This document shows positions 43,994-52,659 of a stretch of DNA of 64,000 nt, in pieces. Below the pieces are notes generated by a model that was given only the letters and a program-made list of their open reading frames with translations, was not told where the DNA came from and ran no database searches. Position 1 is the first letter of the stretch. Every line of letters starts with the position of its first letter. Position numbers and translations under genes: made by a program. The stretch is from Halorubrum aethiopicum (GTDB lineage Archaea; Halobacteriota; Halobacteria; Halobacteriales; Haloferacaceae): positions 2,046,001-2,110,000 of the forward strand of contig NZ_LOAJ01000001.1 in the NCBI RefSeq assembly GCF_001542905.1, read 5' to 3'.

Positions 43994-45046
43994 ATGCCCT
44001 CCAGACGCACGCTGCTCGGACGCCTCGGTACCTTCGGACTCCTCGGAACGTCGCTCGTCGGCGTCGCGTCGGCCGACGCGGTCGACGCCGCCGCCGCGAC
44101 CGATCCGACCGACGGGGAACGCGTCGCTCGGAGCCGAACCGCCGCCGACGCGGTCGCCCCCGTCGACGGCGACACCGTCGTCAGCGCGGTCGTCGACCCC
44201 GCGGCCGTCGCGACGGTCGGGCTCCCCGAACCCTGGTCGACGCGGCTCTCCGCCGCGATGGCCCGCGCGAACGTCGCCCTCGACGACGCCGACTCGATCG
44301 CCGGGAGCGCCGGGCTCTCCGGGACCGAACGCGAAGGAACCGTCGTCGTCCGCGGCTCCTTCGATCCGGACGCCCTCGCCGCCGCCGTCGAGGACCGCGG
44401 GCGCTGGTCGACGGCGCGAACGCGCCGGAGCGGCCGAACGGTCCACCGGTTCCACGGTCGCGAGGAGCCGTACGCGGTCGCCGCGAGCGACGAGGAACTC
44501 GTCGTCGGCTACGCGCCCACGGTCGACCGCGCGGGGTCCCGCGTCGACGCCGCGCTCGGTCGTTCGCGCGGTGCCGGAACGTCGGACGGGAAACCGACCG
44601 ACGGCGCGGCGGCGGTCGACGCCTCGATACCCGGGCTTCTGTCGGGCGACGTGGCGGTGTCCGCGGACCTCGGCGAGTCGGGACGGAGCCGACTCGAGTC
44701 CGCCCTCTCCGGCGCGCCCGACGCGCTCCGCGCGAGCGTCGAGGCCGCCGGATCGGTGGGCGTCGCGCTCGACGTCGGCGGCGGCGACGGGACCGGTCTC
44801 CGGTACGCGGCGACGCTCGATCCGACGCGGCTCACCCGCGACCGCGTCCGCCGGCTCTCCGGCGGCGTCGACGCCGAGGGGGCCCTCGAGGACGCGACGG
44901 TCGGGTTCCGCGGGCGGACCGTCGTCGTCGACGCGACGCCCACCCGCGAGGACCTGTTCGCCGTTCACGACGACCTGCTGTCCGGCGGCGGCTCCACGGC
45001 CGACGACGACCCCGACGACGGGGCCGGACCCGGATTCGGGCGATAG
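43994..45046 (+). CDS. Tat-exported haloarchaeal protein, unknown function
   Basis: The 350-residue product begins with a twin-arginine signal, SRRTLLGRLGTFGLLG, and a cleavage region SADAVDAAAA near 26-35. The mature part is Ala/Asp/Gly-rich with internal patterns repeated in shape (VDGDTVVSAVVDPAA, GSFDPDALAAAVEDRG, ELVVGYAPTVDRAG, GFRGRTVVVDATP), like a two-domain fold of beta-alpha units. The C-terminus is disordered and acidic. No catalytic motif is visible. It is followed by a pyrimidine-rich spacer and the convergent phosphopantothenate gene. Confidence 0.72.
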   Translation: MPSRRTLLGRLGTFGLLGTSLVGVASADAVDAAAATDPTDGERVARSRTAADAVAPVDGDTVVSAVVDPAAVATVGLPEPWSTRLSAAMARANVALDDADSIAGSAGLSGTEREGTVVVRGSFDPDALAAAVEDRGRWSTARTRRSGRTVHRFHGREEPYAVAASDEELVVGYAPTVDRAGSRVDAALGRSRGAGTSDGKPTDGAAAVDASIPGLLSGDVAVSADLGESGRSRLESALSGAPDALRASVEAAGSVGVALDVGGGDGTGLRYAATLDPTRLTRDRVRRLSGGVDAEGALEDATVGFRGRTVVVDATPTREDLFAVHDDLLSGGGSTADDDPDDGAGPGFGR

Positions 45047-45148
45047 GCCCTCGTCCGCCCCGCCCCCGTTCGGTCCGTCCGCTCTCCGTCCGTCTCGTCT
45101 CCGTCCCTGTTCGCTCCGCTCGTCTCGTTCCCGTCCGCTCCGCCCGTC
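45047..45148. other. Pyrimidine-rich low-complexity spacer
   Basis: The spacer between convergent genes is an almost pure C/T stretch with many CGTCCG/CGTCTC words and few purines. It contains no gene. Such tracts can adopt unusual DNA structures or act as terminators for both flanking genes. Confidence 0.5.
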
Positions 45149-45910
45149 TCACTCCTCGCCGTCGGAAAAGGATCCCTCGCGGATCGCCCGCTCCGCCGCC
45201 TCGAGCGCCGCGTCGGGGTCGAAGTCGTCGACGATCGCGCGGCGTTCCGCCGGCGTGGCGTCCGCCAGATCGCGGGCGTGGGCGGTCACGTTCGGGACGG
45301 CCCGGAGCACGTTGTCGACGATCGGGATCGCGGCGGTTCGCGGGGACCGGCTTCCGGGGTTGAGGTCGATCACGATCTCCGTCTTGCCCGCCGCGGCGAG
45401 CGCCTCCGCGCGGTCGCCGTCCTCCAGCGGCACCACCACCACGTCCGCCGCGCCGATCCCGTCGGCGTCGACGGTCCCGCGGGCGTGGTCGAGCCCCGGG
45501 ATCTCGCCGTCGCCGGTCAACCCCTTCACCTCCCCGGCACCGTGTTCGCGGAGGTGGTCGGCGATCGCCTCCATCCGTTCCTCGGTGCGGTTGAAGAGGT
45601 TCACCTCGAGGTCGGCGTCGACCGCGTCGGCGAGTTCGACGATCTCGTCGGGGACCAACGCGGCGACGTTCCCGTTCACGGAGAAGACGGGACGGTCCGC
45701 GGCGAGCAGCGTCGCGGCCGCCGCCCGCGCGGCGTCGTCCGCGCTCGGGAGGGTTCGCTCGCCCAACAGGTAGTCGAACGCCTCGCCGCGCCCCTGTGCG
45801 ATGAGCCCCTGCTTCGAGGTGATCCCCTTCTCGACGCCCGCCTCGATCCGGTGTCTGGTGAGAAGCGACGCGTGTCTGGGGTGATCCTCGGGGATCTCCG
45901 TCCCGGTCAT
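45149..45910 (-). CDS. 4-phosphopantoate-beta-alanine ligase (phosphopantothenate synthetase)
   Basis: The 253-residue archaeal enzyme joins 4-phosphopantoate and beta-alanine; it replaces the bacterial PanC/CoaA order of steps. Family stretches are HPRHASLLTRHRIEAGVEKG near 9-28, GNVAALVP, EVNLFNRTEERM, ADVVVVPLEDGDRAEAL and DLNPGSRSPRTA, the last lining the ATP site. It fits with coaD at 34824 in CoA synthesis. No pantoate kinase gene is in the window. Confidence 0.93.
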   Translation of the reverse strand: MTGTEIPEDHPRHASLLTRHRIEAGVEKGITSKQGLIAQGRGEAFDYLLGERTLPSADDAARAAAATLLAADRPVFSVNGNVAALVPDEIVELADAVDADLEVNLFNRTEERMEAIADHLREHGAGEVKGLTGDGEIPGLDHARGTVDADGIGAADVVVVPLEDGDRAEALAAAGKTEIVIDLNPGSRSPRTAAIPIVDNVLRAVPNVTAHARDLADATPAERRAIVDDFDPDAALEAAERAIREGSFSDGEE

Positions 45911-46049
45911 GGCCGGGGTTGACGCCGCGGCGAGTAAAGTGACGCGTTAGCGCGGCGAGCGGGGCGGTCCGTTGCGCGACGGGGAAACGGGTCGATGCCG
46001 CGATAGCCGGTCGACTACTAAGTGGTTCGAACGCGTATCGCCGACCGTG

Positions 46050-46283
46050 ATGGACCGGACCGGCAAGTACACCGTCGTCAAGGCGTGTAACGACCACGGA
46101 ACCATCACGCTCCGGGAGCACCCGCGGAACGAGACCCTCTACGTCGTCGAGTACGACGACCCGGAACTCAGAGAGGAGCTCGCGGACCTCGAGACGGGTT
46201 CCGTCGTCCACCTCGACCTCCGGCGGGCCGGCCGTCGGGGAAACGCCTGGTGTGCGGAGGCGGCACAGCCGGTCGAGACGTGA
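46050..46283 (+). CDS. Small conserved haloarchaeal protein with GRRGNAWC motif, paralogue
   Basis: The 77-residue protein is a compact paralogue of the one at 19148, sharing the KYTVVKACND start and LDLRRAGRRGNAWC near 55-68, without the acidic tail. The motif plus conserved Cys suggests a nucleic-acid or metal-binding role, but no function is known to me. It ends 46 bases before the channel gene. The ATG at 46050 follows GTGATGG, and TATA-like ACTACTAAG lies about 32 bases upstream. Confidence 0.78.
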   Translation: MDRTGKYTVVKACNDHGTITLREHPRNETLYVVEYDDPELREELADLETGSVVHLDLRRAGRRGNAWCAEAAQPVET

Positions 46284-46329
46284 GGGCCCGACGACACACG
46301 TTTTTCACGACACCGTCCCTTCCGTGCCC

Positions 46330-47964
46330 ATGAACGGATGGCAGCGGCGGGTCGTCGGCTACTTCCTGCTCCTCTGTCTGGCGCTCGTCGGGACGGCGCT
46401 CGCCTACCGCTGGGGGATGGCGACCTACGAGGGACGCCCGCAGACGTTCCTCGACTCGCTTCAGTTCACCGTCGAGATGTTCACCACGACCGGGTTCGGC
46501 GGGGACGCCCCCTGGCACAGCCCGCAGATGCAGGCGTTCATCGTCGTGACCGACCTGCTCGGGATGGCGCTCCTCGTCGGCGCGCTGCCGGTCGTCGCGA
46601 CGCCGCTCCTGGAGGCGGCGTTCACCGAGACCGCCCCGACGGCGCTCGAGAACGGCGTCGAGGGACACGTGATCCTCTGTTCGTACACGACGCGCGCGGA
46701 GGTGCTCATCGAGGAGCTGGAGGCGCACGACGTTCCGTACGTCGTCGTCGAGTCGGACCGCGAGCGGGCGGACGAGCTGTACGGGGACGGCCACCGCGTC
46801 ATCCGGGCGGATCCGGAATCCGCCGAGGGGCTGACCGCGGCACGGCTGGCCGAGTCGCGGGCGCTGGTGGCGGACCTCTCCGACCAGGTGGACGCGAGCA
46901 TCGTTCTCGCCGCGAAGGAGCTCGCCGAGGACGTCCCCGTCGTCAGCGTCGTCGACGACCCCGACCTCGAGCGGTACCACCGGCTCGCCGGTGCCGACCA
47001 CGTCCTCTCGCCGCGGCCGCTGCTCGGCCGCGGCCTCGCCGCGAAGGTGACGACGGCCCTCCGGACGGAGATCGACGAGACGATCACCATCGGCGACGAC
47101 CTCCGGCTCGCGGAGGTCTCGGTCCGGCACGGGAGCGACCTCGCGGGTGAGACGCTGGGGGAGAGCGGGATCCGCGAGCGAGCCGGCGTCAACGTGGTCG
47201 GCGCGTGGTTCCAGGGGGAGTTCGACGCCTCGCCGTCGCCCGACGCGACGCTGGAGCGTGGGACCGTACTCTTGGTCTCCGGTCGGTCGGACCAGCTGGA
47301 GCGGCTGGTCGGGATGACTCACTCGTCGGTGCGACGCTTCTCACCCGGACGAACCGTGATCGCCGGCTACGGCCAGGTGGGCCGGACGGTGGCCGCGGAG
47401 CTCGACGAGGCCGGGATCCCGTACACGGTCGTCGACCGGACGGACGCCGAGGGCGTCGATGTCGTCGGCGACGCGACCGAGTCGGAGACGCTCTCGGAGG
47501 CCGGGATAACGGAGGTCGACACCGTCGTGATCGCGCTCCCCGACGACACCACGACCGAGTTCGCCACGCTCGTGGTCCGGGACGCCGCGCCCGACGCGGA
47601 GATCGTCGCCCGCGTCGACGAACACGCCAACGTCTCGAAGACGTACCGGGCAGGTGCCGACTACGTCCTCTCGCTCGCCACGGTGACCGGGCGGATGTCG
47701 GCCGCACGCCTGCTGGAGGGTCGCGACGTGCTCGCCGTCGAGGGACAGGTGGAGGTCGTCAGACTCGAGGCACCCCGGCTCGTCGGCCGAACGCTCGGGG
47801 AGGCCGACATCCGGGGAAGAACTGGGTGTACGGTGCTGGCGATAGAGCGCGACGACGACGTGATCACGGAGATGGGGCCCGACACCGGCATCGAGCGCGA
47901 CGACGAGCTCGTCGTCGTCGGAACGGACGACGGGATCCGGACCTTCGAGCGGGCGTTCACGTGA
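46330..47964 (+). CDS. Two-TM potassium channel with two RCK units
   Basis: The 544-residue protein has two transmembrane helices (about 8-27 and 68-92) with a pore helix and selectivity-filter-like TTTGFGGD at 52-59. Cytoplasmic part: TrkA-N (from about 112) and TrkA-C, then a second TrkA-N with an intact Gly motif TVIAGYGQVG and a second TrkA-C. The first TrkA-N has CSYTTRA instead of the usual GxGxxG, so it may not bind NAD. The layout is that of an MthK-like channel with duplicated RCK. The ATG at 46330 directly precedes the first helix. Confidence 0.88.
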   Translation: MNGWQRRVVGYFLLLCLALVGTALAYRWGMATYEGRPQTFLDSLQFTVEMFTTTGFGGDAPWHSPQMQAFIVVTDLLGMALLVGALPVVATPLLEAAFTETAPTALENGVEGHVILCSYTTRAEVLIEELEAHDVPYVVVESDRERADELYGDGHRVIRADPESAEGLTAARLAESRALVADLSDQVDASIVLAAKELAEDVPVVSVVDDPDLERYHRLAGADHVLSPRPLLGRGLAAKVTTALRTEIDETITIGDDLRLAEVSVRHGSDLAGETLGESGIRERAGVNVVGAWFQGEFDASPSPDATLERGTVLLVSGRSDQLERLVGMTHSSVRRFSPGRTVIAGYGQVGRTVAAELDEAGIPYTVVDRTDAEGVDVVGDATESETLSEAGITEVDTVVIALPDDTTTEFATLVVRDAAPDAEIVARVDEHANVSKTYRAGADYVLSLATVTGRMSAARLLEGRDVLAVEGQVEVVRLEAPRLVGRTLGEADIRGRTGCTVLAIERDDDVITEMGPDTGIERDDELVVVGTDDGIRTFERAFT

Positions 47965-48053
47965 GGCAGGAGGATTCACGCGATAACCGGGCGTTCACGT
48001 GAGCTCCGGCGTTCGAGTGCCGCCGACCGACGGACCCCGTCGCGCGGTCGGTC

Positions 48054-48902
48054 TCATCCGAGCAGCCGCTCCCACAGCGTCCGCGACGACGGTCGCTCCG
48101 AGAGCAACACCGGCGCGTCGAGCGCCTCGATCGCGTCGTACGCGAGCGATCCGCGGACGATCCGCGAGAGCAGCCCGCGCTCCGTCGCCCCGACGATCAC
48201 GAGGTCGTACGCCTCCCCGAGACGACCGATCGTCTCCTCGACGTCGCCGATCTCGACGCGCAGCGTCGCGTCGTCCAGCCCGTGGCTCTCGGCCCACTCG
48301 AGGAGGAACTCGCGGCCGGCCTCCTCGTCTCCCGGGTCGGCGACGTACAGCAGGGAGACGTCGACGTCGAGCACCTCCCGGAGCGCTCTCGCGACCTCGG
48401 CGGAGAGGTCGGATGACGGACCGCCCGCGGTCGGGACGAGCACGTCCGAGAGCGCTCGGGGATCCAGCCGCCCGCCGTCGAGGACGAGGAAGTCACACGG
48501 GAGGTCGCGAGCGAGCTCGTCCAGCGAGCCCTCGACGCGCCCGCCGGCGAACCGGGCACCACCGTATCCCATCACGACCGCGTCGGCGTCGTTCGTCCGG
48601 GCCGCGTCGAACACCTCCTCGATCCCGCGGTGTGAGAGGATCGTCCTCGTCTCGACCGTCGCGTCGAACGCTTCGGCGTCGGCCGCCGCGGCGGCCAGCA
48701 GTTCCTCGGAGGAGTCGTCGAGGGCGGCCCTGTTCTCGGCCGCCTTCTCCAACGCCGTCTGGTCCGGCACGGTGACGACGTGCGTCGCGAGCACCCGACC
48801 GCCCTCGCGTTCGGCGAGCGCGCCGGCGAGCGTGACGAGCGCGCTCTCGGTCCGCGGGTTCGAGAGCGCGACCAGGACCGTCGGTCCGTCCTCGGCGTTC
48901 AT
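48054..48902 (-). CDS. Tandem universal stress protein
   Basis: The 282-residue protein holds two UspA domains. The first (about 7-145) begins PTVLVALSNPRTES and ends with GYGGARFAGGRVEGSLDE; the second (about 150-275) ends with GATERGLLSRIVRGSLAYD, an ATP-loop-like G-x2-G-x9-GS. It may act as a fused dimer. It is the last gene of the minus-strand series with another UspA, TrkH, TrkH and TrkA, suggesting that it modulates K+ uptake. The start is the ATG at 48902. Confidence 0.88.
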   Translation of the reverse strand: MNAEDGPTVLVALSNPRTESALVTLAGALAEREGGRVLATHVVTVPDQTALEKAAENRAALDDSSEELLAAAAADAEAFDATVETRTILSHRGIEEVFDAARTNDADAVVMGYGGARFAGGRVEGSLDELARDLPCDFLVLDGGRLDPRALSDVLVPTAGGPSSDLSAEVARALREVLDVDVSLLYVADPGDEEAGREFLLEWAESHGLDDATLRVEIGDVEETIGRLGEAYDLVIVGATERGLLSRIVRGSLAYDAIEALDAPVLLSERPSSRTLWERLLG

Positions 48903-48958
48903 GTGTCGAACCGAGCCTTACCTCGGACGCGAGCGGTCCGCCGCCGAGTCGGCGGCGA

Positions 48959-49396
48959 TCATTCCTCCGACGGCCCGTGAGGGAGGGCGATCACGGGGAC
49001 GTCCGCGTTCGTCACGAGCTTCACCGTGAGGTCCCCGGAGAGGAACTGTACGAGCCGGTTCCCGCCCCGAGTTCGGTAGGCGATGGCGGTCGCACCCACC
49101 TCGTCGGCGGCGGCGAGTATGGCGTCGACGACCTCCCGGTCGTACGCGGTGTGCTCGTCGGCGTCGGGAAACACCGACCGAACCGCGGCGTACGACTCCG
49201 CGGCGAGCTCCTCGGACTGCTCGACTGGCGTCTTGTCCGGGACGCCCTCGCCCTTCTCGACGACGTGGAGCGCGGTCACTCGATCCGGGTTGTACGGCTC
49301 GAGCGCCCGCGCCGTCGCGAGCGCGTCCTCCTCGTTGGCGACGGGGACGAGCACGTGGCCGAGCAGGTTCCGTCCGGCGGAGTCGGTTCCGATCAT
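48959..49396 (-). CDS. Universal stress protein A (UspA) family
   Basis: A 145-residue single UspA domain with LGHVLVPVANEEDALATARA at the N-terminus and YRTRGGNRLVQFLSGDLTVK at the ATP-loop position. That loop is GGNRLVQFLSG, a variant of G-x2-G-x9-G, so ATP binding is uncertain. I use the ATG at 49396; a TTG at 49405 is possible. It lies 67 bases after trkH and 56 bases before the tandem USP, in the K+ uptake series. Confidence 0.85.
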   Translation of the reverse strand: MIGTDSAGRNLLGHVLVPVANEEDALATARALEPYNPDRVTALHVVEKGEGVPDKTPVEQSEELAAESYAAVRSVFPDADEHTAYDREVVDAILAAADEVGATAIAYRTRGGNRLVQFLSGDLTVKLVTNADVPVIALPHGPSEE

Positions 49397-49463
49397 ACAC
49401 GACAATAGTCCCGGCGGCGTTTAAGAAGATGCCCCCACGGTTCCATCGCCCGAGGGCCGCGGC

Positions 49464-50999
49464 TCACCGATCGTCGACCGCCGAGATGAACACCGCGAGC
49501 ACCGGAACGATCTCCAACCGGCCGAGCCACATGAGGACGACCATGAGCAGCTTCGTCGTGTCCGGAAGCATCTCGTAGGTCCCGAACGGGCCGAGCGGTC
49601 CGAGCCCCGGCCCGATGTTGCCGATGGTCGCGAGCGACGCGGCGAGCGCCTCGATGCCGGTGAGCGGCTCTCCCACTCGGGTCGTGTCCAGTTCGATGAA
49701 GACGGCGGAGAACGCGAACACCAGGAAGTACAGCAGCGTGAACACCAGAATTCCGCGGATGACCTCCTCGTCGACCACCTCGCCGCCGAGCCGGACGGGC
49801 CGGACCACGTCGGGGTTCGCAGTGGTGTACAGCTCGCGCCGGAGCGTCTTGAACAGGATGAGCCACCGGATCACCTTGATCCCGCCGCCGGTCGATCCCG
49901 CGGAGCCGCCGACGAACATAGCGAACAGCAGGAGGAACTGCGTGTGCGTCTCCCACTGGGCGAAGTCCGCGGTCGCGAACCCCGTGGAATTCAGAAGCGA
50001 CGCGATCTGGAAGACCCCCTGTCGGAGCGCGTTCTCCGTGACGCCCGCGGTGACGCCGCCGATCTCCGTCGGTGGAGCCCCGCCGCGGAACAGCGCGACG
50101 GAGAGGACGGCGCTCAACAGGGCGACGGCTCCGACGTAGACGCGGAACTCCGTGTTCTCGAGCAGTTCCATCGCCTCGTCGCGAAGGACGTACCAGAACA
50201 GCGCGAAGTTCACCCCGGCGACGACCATGAACGGGACGAACGTCCACTGGACGACCGGCGAGAACGCCGCGATGCTGTCGGCCTCGGGCGAGAACCCGCC
50301 GGTCGGGAGCGTCGAGAAGCCGTGGGCGATCGCGTTGTACAGGTCCATGTTCGGCGCGAGCCCGACGAGGTGGAGCGCGTACAGGACGACGACGAGCGCG
50401 GCGGTGAACCCGACGTAGATGACCCAGAGCGCGCGCGCCGTCTCGGCGATCCGCGGCGTGAGCTTCTGGAGCTCCGGCCCCGGCGCCTCCGAGCGCATGA
50501 GTTGTGCGCCGTTGACCGCCAGTTCGGGCAGGATCGCGATCATCAACACGATGATCCCCATCCCGCCGAGCCACTGGGTGAGCTGCCGCCACATCAACAC
50601 GGCGTGCGAGTGGCGATCGAAGCTGATCTCCGCGAGCGCGGTCGCTCCCGTCGTCGTGAACCCGCTCGTCGACTCGAAGAGCGCGTTCACCGGATGTGCG
50701 AGCGACGAGGCGGTGCCGTACCCCGCGAGGACGTACGGGATCGCGCCGAGGGCCGCCGCCGCGAGCCACGCGAGCGCGACCACCGCGAGCCCCTCGCGGG
50801 GGCCCAGATCGGGATCGGGATCGAGCCGTTCGAGCGCGAAACCGGCGGCGACGCCGAACGCCATCGACGCGGCGAACACCCACGCGTCCTCCCCGTATAT
50901 CACGCCGACGAGGAGCGGGACGAGCATCGCCGCCGAGAGGTACTTGAGGATGCTCCCGATGTAGCTGAACGTCGCCCGCTTGTCGATGGTTCGCGTCAT
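49464..50999 (-). CDS. trkH: TrkH family potassium uptake protein, first copy
   Basis: The 511-residue membrane subunit of the Trk/Ktr K+ transporter has the four pore-loop repeats: ESTSGFTTTGATAL, FSTLPTGGFSP, LNSTGFATADF and TIGNIGPGLG, each carrying the filter Gly. About eight to ten transmembrane helices are visible. A second TrkH gene lies 150 bases upstream, with TrkA before that, and USP genes follow. It probably works with a TrkA-type regulator. Na+ cotransport specificity cannot be told. Confidence 0.95.
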   Translation of the reverse strand: MTRTIDKRATFSYIGSILKYLSAAMLVPLLVGVIYGEDAWVFAASMAFGVAAGFALERLDPDPDLGPREGLAVVALAWLAAAALGAIPYVLAGYGTASSLAHPVNALFESTSGFTTTGATALAEISFDRHSHAVLMWRQLTQWLGGMGIIVLMIAILPELAVNGAQLMRSEAPGPELQKLTPRIAETARALWVIYVGFTAALVVVLYALHLVGLAPNMDLYNAIAHGFSTLPTGGFSPEADSIAAFSPVVQWTFVPFMVVAGVNFALFWYVLRDEAMELLENTEFRVYVGAVALLSAVLSVALFRGGAPPTEIGGVTAGVTENALRQGVFQIASLLNSTGFATADFAQWETHTQFLLLFAMFVGGSAGSTGGGIKVIRWLILFKTLRRELYTTANPDVVRPVRLGGEVVDEEVIRGILVFTLLYFLVFAFSAVFIELDTTRVGEPLTGIEALAASLATIGNIGPGLGPLGPFGTYEMLPDTTKLLMVVLMWLGRLEIVPVLAVFISAVDDR

Positions 51000-51149
51000 G
51001 GCTGGCGTCCTCGGCCGTGGACGGATCGGGAGTGTTCGTGGGGGCGATAAGTAGGCGTCGATGCCGACACGGGACGCCGGCGGCCCACTCGCGCCGGGCG
51101 ACGACCGTCCCCGTCGGTCGAATCGATCGCCGTCACGACGCGACCCCCG

Positions 51150-52658
51150 TCACGATGTCCAGAACGCCCGCGTGAACAACACGAGCACCGGGACGATCTC
51201 GATCCGACCGATCCACATCAGGACGATCATCACGCCGCGGGTCGTCATCGAGAACGAGGCGAACGTCCCGTAGGGCCCGGCATCGCCGAACGCGGGACCG
51301 ATGTTGAGGAAGGTCGTCGCGGCCGCGCCCATCGCCTCGAACTCGGTGACGCGCAGTCCGGCGCGCTCGGCGTCGACGACGATCACGACGGTGAGCAGGA
51401 AGAAGATCACGATGCTCAACAGGAGGTACCCGTAGATGTCGCGGACCACGGTCTCGTCGACCGGTTTGCCCGTGACGCGGATCGGCCGCACCGCGTCCGG
51501 GTGGATCGCGGTGTAGAGGTCCCGCCGGAACGCCTTCAGCGCGACGAGCCACCGTAGCGACTTGATCGAACACGTCGTCGATCCAACCATCCCGCCGACG
51601 AACATACAGGCGAAGAGCATGTGTTTCGCCGCCGGAGCCCACTGAACGTAGTCGGTGCTGGCGTACCCCGTCGTGGTCACGATGGACGCGACGTTGAAGA
51701 CGGCGTGTCGCAGCGTCGCCTCGGCCCCGAACGTCGTCGCGGGATCGAGAAACAGCGAGCCCGCGACGACCGCCGAGAAGAACGCGAGCGCGCCCAGATA
51801 GAAGTGGAACTCCTCGTTGCGGAGCAGCCGCATCGGCTCGCCGTTGATGAAGAAGTACAGCAGGACGAAGCTCGTCGACCCGACCACCATGAACGGGACG
51901 ACCGCCCACTGGATGACGGGGTGGAACGCGCCGACGGAGAGCGGCTCGGGCGAGAAGCCGGCGGTCGCGACGGAGGTGAACGCGTGGGCGACCGCGTTGT
52001 ACAGGTCCATCCGGGGGTCGAACGCGAGCCCGAGCGCGAAGTAGACCGCGATCGCGAGCGCGGTGAGCCCGAGGTAGAGGCTCCAGATCAGCCGGGCCGT
52101 CTCGGAGATCTTCGGCGTGAGCTTGTTCACGTCCTGGGTCTGAGACTCCGTCTCCATCAGCTGGGCTCCGCCGACCCCGATCTCCGAGAGCACCGCGGTG
52201 GCGAGGATCAGGATCCCGAGCCCGCCGAGCCACTGGATCACCTGCCGCCACATCAACACCGACCGGGAGTGAACGGAGAAGTCGCGGAGCACGGTCGCGC
52301 CCGTCGTCGTCAGCCCGCTCATCGCCTCGAACATCGCGTTCACCGGGTGGGCTATCGTCCCGACGCCGGCGACGACGAACGGGACCGCGCCCACGGCGGC
52401 GACGAGCAGCCAGATCAGCGCCACCGCGAGGAACGCCTCCCGCGGACCGAGGTTCACGTCGGGGTCGCCGAGCCGTCGGAACAGGGTCCCGAGCGCGAGC
52501 GTGACGCCGATCGCGGCCAGAAACGGCAGCGGCGACTCGCCGTAGTAGAGGGCGACGAGGAGGGGAAACGACAGCGGGACGACGAGATACGTGAGGACGT
52601 CGCCGGTCAGTCCGACGCTCGCCCGCCAGCCGACGCGTATCCGGGTCCCGGCGGACAT
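51150..52658 (-). CDS. trkH: TrkH family potassium uptake protein, second copy
   Basis: The 502-residue paralogue has the same pore-loop set: EAMSGLTTTGATVL, FTSVATAGFSP, VTTTGYASTDY and FLNIGPAFGDAG. It begins one base after the TrkA stop codon, so the two are coupled. A C-terminal loop with RIEIVPVLVLF is shared with the other copy, showing a local duplication. The two copies differ in many loop residues and may differ in affinity or partner. Confidence 0.96.
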   Translation of the reverse strand: MSAGTRIRVGWRASVGLTGDVLTYLVVPLSFPLLVALYYGESPLPFLAAIGVTLALGTLFRRLGDPDVNLGPREAFLAVALIWLLVAAVGAVPFVVAGVGTIAHPVNAMFEAMSGLTTTGATVLRDFSVHSRSVLMWRQVIQWLGGLGILILATAVLSEIGVGGAQLMETESQTQDVNKLTPKISETARLIWSLYLGLTALAIAVYFALGLAFDPRMDLYNAVAHAFTSVATAGFSPEPLSVGAFHPVIQWAVVPFMVVGSTSFVLLYFFINGEPMRLLRNEEFHFYLGALAFFSAVVAGSLFLDPATTFGAEATLRHAVFNVASIVTTTGYASTDYVQWAPAAKHMLFACMFVGGMVGSTTCSIKSLRWLVALKAFRRDLYTAIHPDAVRPIRVTGKPVDETVVRDIYGYLLLSIVIFFLLTVVIVVDAERAGLRVTEFEAMGAAATTFLNIGPAFGDAGPYGTFASFSMTTRGVMIVLMWIGRIEIVPVLVLFTRAFWTS

Positions 52659-52659
52659 C

